Assembly: GCF_000760695.4 (NCBI RefSeq)
Contig: NZ_JHEG04000001.1
Location: 8,469,123 to 8,533,122 of the forward strand
From: Tolypothrix bouteillei VB521301
Lineage (GTDB): Bacteria; Cyanobacteriota; Cyanobacteriia; Cyanobacteriales; Nostocaceae
Length of the DNA stretch: 64,000 nucleotides
Direction: 5' to 3'
This document shows, one piece after another, positions 63,339 through 64,000 of the stretch. Position 1 is the stretch's first letter; each line of letters opens with the position of its first letter. The translations under genes were made by a program, and so were the position numbers. A model generated the notes under the pieces. That model saw only the letters and a list, made by a program, of their open reading frames with translations, was not told the origin of the DNA and made no database searches.

Positions 63339-64000
63339 TTAACCTTCCAGATCCAAATAAAATTCCATCGCTTCAATTGCATCAAAATATCCACAACGTC
63401 TGTTAAGCCAACCATTTTTTGATAACTGCTCATTTTGACTGCTAGATTTTGGAAAGAATGGCAGTTGTAATTGCGATGATTTGCTATAGTTCCATAAAAA
63501 TTCTTCAACAGCTTTGTCAGAAGCTTGACGCAAAACCTCCCGTAAAGCCATCACTTTATTATGCTTCCCTTTCCAATTTTCCCCTATTTTAAATTCTCTA
63601 ACAACTTGGGTAAAACCATTCCAAGTACGCCAATCGCTGCGATCGCTTCGCAAGCGTACCGGGCGCATTGTCAAATCGTAAATCCCGCGATCGTTATAGA
63701 TTTTATACTCGCGATCGCGAATCTCCGAGATTGAACCAATTAAACCACTTGCTGCTAAATGCCAATCCAAAGCAGAAAAAGATTCATCTTCAAATTTACT
63801 CTCTTTGACAAATTTCTTTGCTGATTTACATAATTCTTCGCTAATGGCGTAAGCTCGTGCAAAGGGATAATGAGTTTTGACAACACAAACACCAGCACAA
63901 GCTGTTAAAGCTTTACCATCACTGACTGTTTGGTTTTCAAATGCTTGGAGAAATAAAGCTGCTAATTCGATGCCAATTCGAGCCTCACTAATAAATGTAA
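63339..64000 (-). CDS. cas10: Cas10, C-terminal part (cut by right edge)
   Basis: The frame is open to the window edge (about 220 codons seen). It contains the Cas10 palm-end pattern ISEARIGIELAALF, then AGVCVVKTHYPFARAYAIS, EELCKSAKKF, and the Cas10-type DWHLAASGLIGSISEIRDRE, then the C-terminal helical domain. The GGDD cyclase motif would lie just right of the edge and cannot be seen. Cas10 is the signature large subunit of type III complexes and may make cyclic oligoadenylates and cut ssDNA. A TTG at 63770 could be misread as a start; the frame clearly continues upstream. Confidence 0.92.
   Translation of the reverse strand, partial: TFISEARIGIELAALFLQAFENQTVSDGKALTACAGVCVVKTHYPFARAYAISEELCKSAKKFVKESKFEDESFSALDWHLAASGLIGSISEIRDREYKIYNDRGIYDLTMRPVRLRSDRSDWRTWNGFTQVVREFKIGENWKGKHNKVMALREVLRQASDKAVEEFLWNYSKSSQLQLPFFPKSSSQNEQLSKNGWLNRRCGYFDAIEAMEFYLDLEG

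Noticed and set aside
63339..63770. A separate 143-residue gene starting at 63770
   Set aside because: The frame runs unbroken to the window edge with clear Cas10 sequence, so the TTG is internal.

Overview
The window looks like chromosome (or a large replicon) of a filamentous, probably heterocyst-forming cyanobacterium (Nostocales-like). The reasons are the many HIP1 octamers (GCGATCGC, for example at 1801), two DevB/DevC exporter sets, phytochrome-family and LOV photoreceptors, cyanobacterium-type CRISPR genes and short dispersed palindromes. No tRNA, rRNA, transposase or prophage gene was recognised.

Region 1 (1-20153) is a specialised-metabolite locus. On the minus strand a chorismate-lyase-like enzyme, an AMP-forming acyl/aryl ligase and a free carrier protein precede a two-module NRPS (C-A-PCP-C-A-nMT-PCP). 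A second NRPS follows (TubC docking domain-C-A-PCP-C...) and runs off the left edge. Specificity residues read by eye suggest Pro (or a proline analogue), then N-methylated Ile, then Thr, on a 4-hydroxybenzoyl starter. That order is an inference. A Rieske oxygenase, DevB and DevC subunits and a lipase-like hydrolase lie beside it and may tailor or export the product.

Region 2 (20371-32642) holds a manganese catalase, SurE, an undecaprenyl-phosphate sugar transferase and a complete devBCA exporter operon. A TetR repressor is divergent from the operon, with a clear palindromic operator candidate between them. A Cache-HAMP histidine kinase follows. The adaptor DevB2 differs from DevB1 by exactly 36 residues in each arm of its coiled-coil hairpin.

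Region 3 (32986-44861) is signalling and surface proteins: a PAS-GAF-LOV-PAS-GGDEF-EAL protein, a protein with two bilin-type GAF domains whose histidine-kinase module has lost its phospho-acceptor His and key ATP-site residues, and a large filamentous-haemagglutinin-type exoprotein.

Region 4 (45141-52831) has two HD-domain hydrolases behind a WYL/TIGR03985-type CRISPR-associated regulator that is broken by one in-frame stop. It also has a MazEF pair whose toxin carries an insertion, several secreted small proteins, and a DUF4833-like gene broken by one in-frame stop.

Region 5 (52933-64000) is a CRISPR-Cas locus: 12 identical 37-nt repeats with 11 spacers, a leader on the right side, and a tightly overlapping minus-strand operon. 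The operon encodes Cas10 (cut by the right edge), a Csm3-like Cas7, Csx10, a double Cas7, Csx19, a large TIGR03986-type RAMP, and a Cas3-like helicase-nuclease split into two genes with the HD domain at the C-terminus. It looks like a subtype III-D relative. No cas1, cas2 or cas6 is in the window.
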